7,183 bases of DNA from JAADIV01 sp964439085 (GTDB lineage: Bacteria; Desulfobacterota; Desulfobulbia; Desulfobulbales; VMSU01). Numbering within the stretch: position 1 is the first letter of the stretch; each line of letters begins with the position of its first letter. A model generated the notes under the pieces. That model saw only the letters and a list, made by a program, of their open reading frames with translations, was not told the DNA's origin and ran no database searches. Both the position numbers and the translations under genes were made by a program. The stretch spans positions 1-7,183 of the forward strand of contig CAYTNB010000137.1 of the NCBI GenBank assembly GCA_964439085.1. The letters are read 5' to 3'. Of this stretch, positions 6,802 to 7,183 are shown one piece after another.

Positions 6802-6826
6802 TACCTACCCCCTTCGGGGATAAGTA
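6802..6826 (-). other. Strong hairpin in the gap between the tsaC-like and transporter genes
   Basis: On the minus strand TACTTATCCCC and GGGGGTAGGTA pair over 11 positions (two of them G-U) around a GAA loop. On the plus strand two positions become C-A mismatches, so the structure suits minus-strand RNA. It lies 85 bases after the tsaC-like stop and 59 bases before the transporter start. The next minus-strand bases are AAAATTAA, not a U-run, so it is not a canonical intrinsic terminator. It could be a processed 3' end or a leader hairpin of the transporter mRNA. The rest of 6743-6911 shows no gene and no clear promoter. Confidence 0.4.
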
Positions 6827-6911
6827 CCTTAACGGCGGTCTGCAAATTATTAAGTCTATATGACCTGCCGAGCTTTCCTATTTTCTATGACATAAGTCCA
6901 GCAGTGGGGGA

Positions 6912-7183
6912 CTAAAGTGAAACAACTCCCTGGCGCAGCATGACAAGACCGTTGTGATCAAATCCAACTACAGTAGAGCCTAACCCCCCTGGGGCGAAAC
7001 CCGCATCGACAACCAAATCCAATTTACAGCCAAATTGTTCATTAAGGTCAGCTAAACTAATGGCTGCTGATTTGCCGGAGATATTGGCACTTGTGGCAGT
7101 TATGGGACTAGCGACCAATTTCACCAACGCCTGGGCCACGGGATGAGAGGATATACGAACCCCAACCGTACCGGTTCCGGCAG
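6912..7183 (-). CDS. Threonylcarbamoyl-AMP synthase (TsaC/Sua5/YrdC family), C-terminal part
   Basis: The last 89 full codons of a gene whose start lies beyond the right edge. The family makes L-threonylcarbamoyladenylate from threonine, bicarbonate and ATP, the first step of the t6A37 modification of tRNAs reading ANN codons, in the cytoplasm. The fragment reads TVGVRISSHPVA, then SPITATSANISG (the conserved TSANxSG nucleotide-site motif), then LVVDAG and GGLGSTVVGF near the end. This matches the C-terminal half of the YrdC domain. The chain ends shortly after STVV, so there is no extra Sua5 domain and it is the short TsaC/YwlC form. A GTG at 7139 could be mistaken for a start, but the 14 upstream codons are family-like and the frame is open to the edge. 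Confidence 0.88.
   Translation of the reverse strand, partial: AGTGTVGVRISSHPVAQALVKLVASPITATSANISGKSAAISLADLNEQFGCKLDLVVDAGFAPGGLGSTVVGFDHNGLVMLRQGVVSL

Noticed and set aside
6848..6899. Pho-box-like GTCATA pair on the minus strand upstream of the phosphate transporter
   Set aside because: The two GTCATA copies are about 27 bases apart, not the 11-base spacing of Pho boxes, and the flanking bases do not fit.

Overview
The window looks like a piece of a Gram-negative bacterial chromosome. The closest impression is a member of the Desulfobacterota (former Deltaproteobacteria). That rests on the sensor kinase architecture, a TIGR03790-type secreted protein, and a short hairpin repeat of the 'cgtcattcccgc' type common in such genomes. 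The lineage is an inference from style, not from a marker gene.

Layout: (1) 169-3408, plus strand: a large membrane hybrid sensor histidine kinase with an extracytoplasmic solute-binding-type domain, one membrane helix, three PAS domains, HisKA, HATPase and a C-terminal receiver. Its leader carries a 13-bp imperfect inverted repeat. (2) 3409-3737: a gap with no convincing gene. It holds a 14-bp palindrome and, on the minus strand, a very short hydrophobic ORF whose frame continues past an in-frame TGA. (3) 3738-3870: a 133-bp MITE-like element with 16-bp perfect terminal inverted repeats, two internal hairpins and a 6-bp AAGGAT duplication on its flanks. (4) 3882-5075, plus strand: a secreted protein of the uncharacterised TIGR03790 family, whose ribosome binding site is the right-hand copy of that duplication. 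(5) 5119-6742, minus strand: a Na+/phosphate cotransporter (NptA/YjbB type) split into a membrane part and a PhoU-like part in two frames overlapping by 32 bases. (6) 6912-7183, minus strand: the C-terminal part of a TsaC/Sua5-family threonylcarbamoyl-AMP synthase running off the right edge.

The two plus-strand genes converge on the minus-strand block. Nothing shows that the kinase, the TIGR03790 protein and the transporter act in one pathway. The two most informative points are the repeat insertion, which landed on the ribosome binding site of the TIGR03790 gene yet left a working copy, and the frame break in the transporter. No CRISPR array, tRNA, rRNA, transposase gene or obvious defence system was seen.
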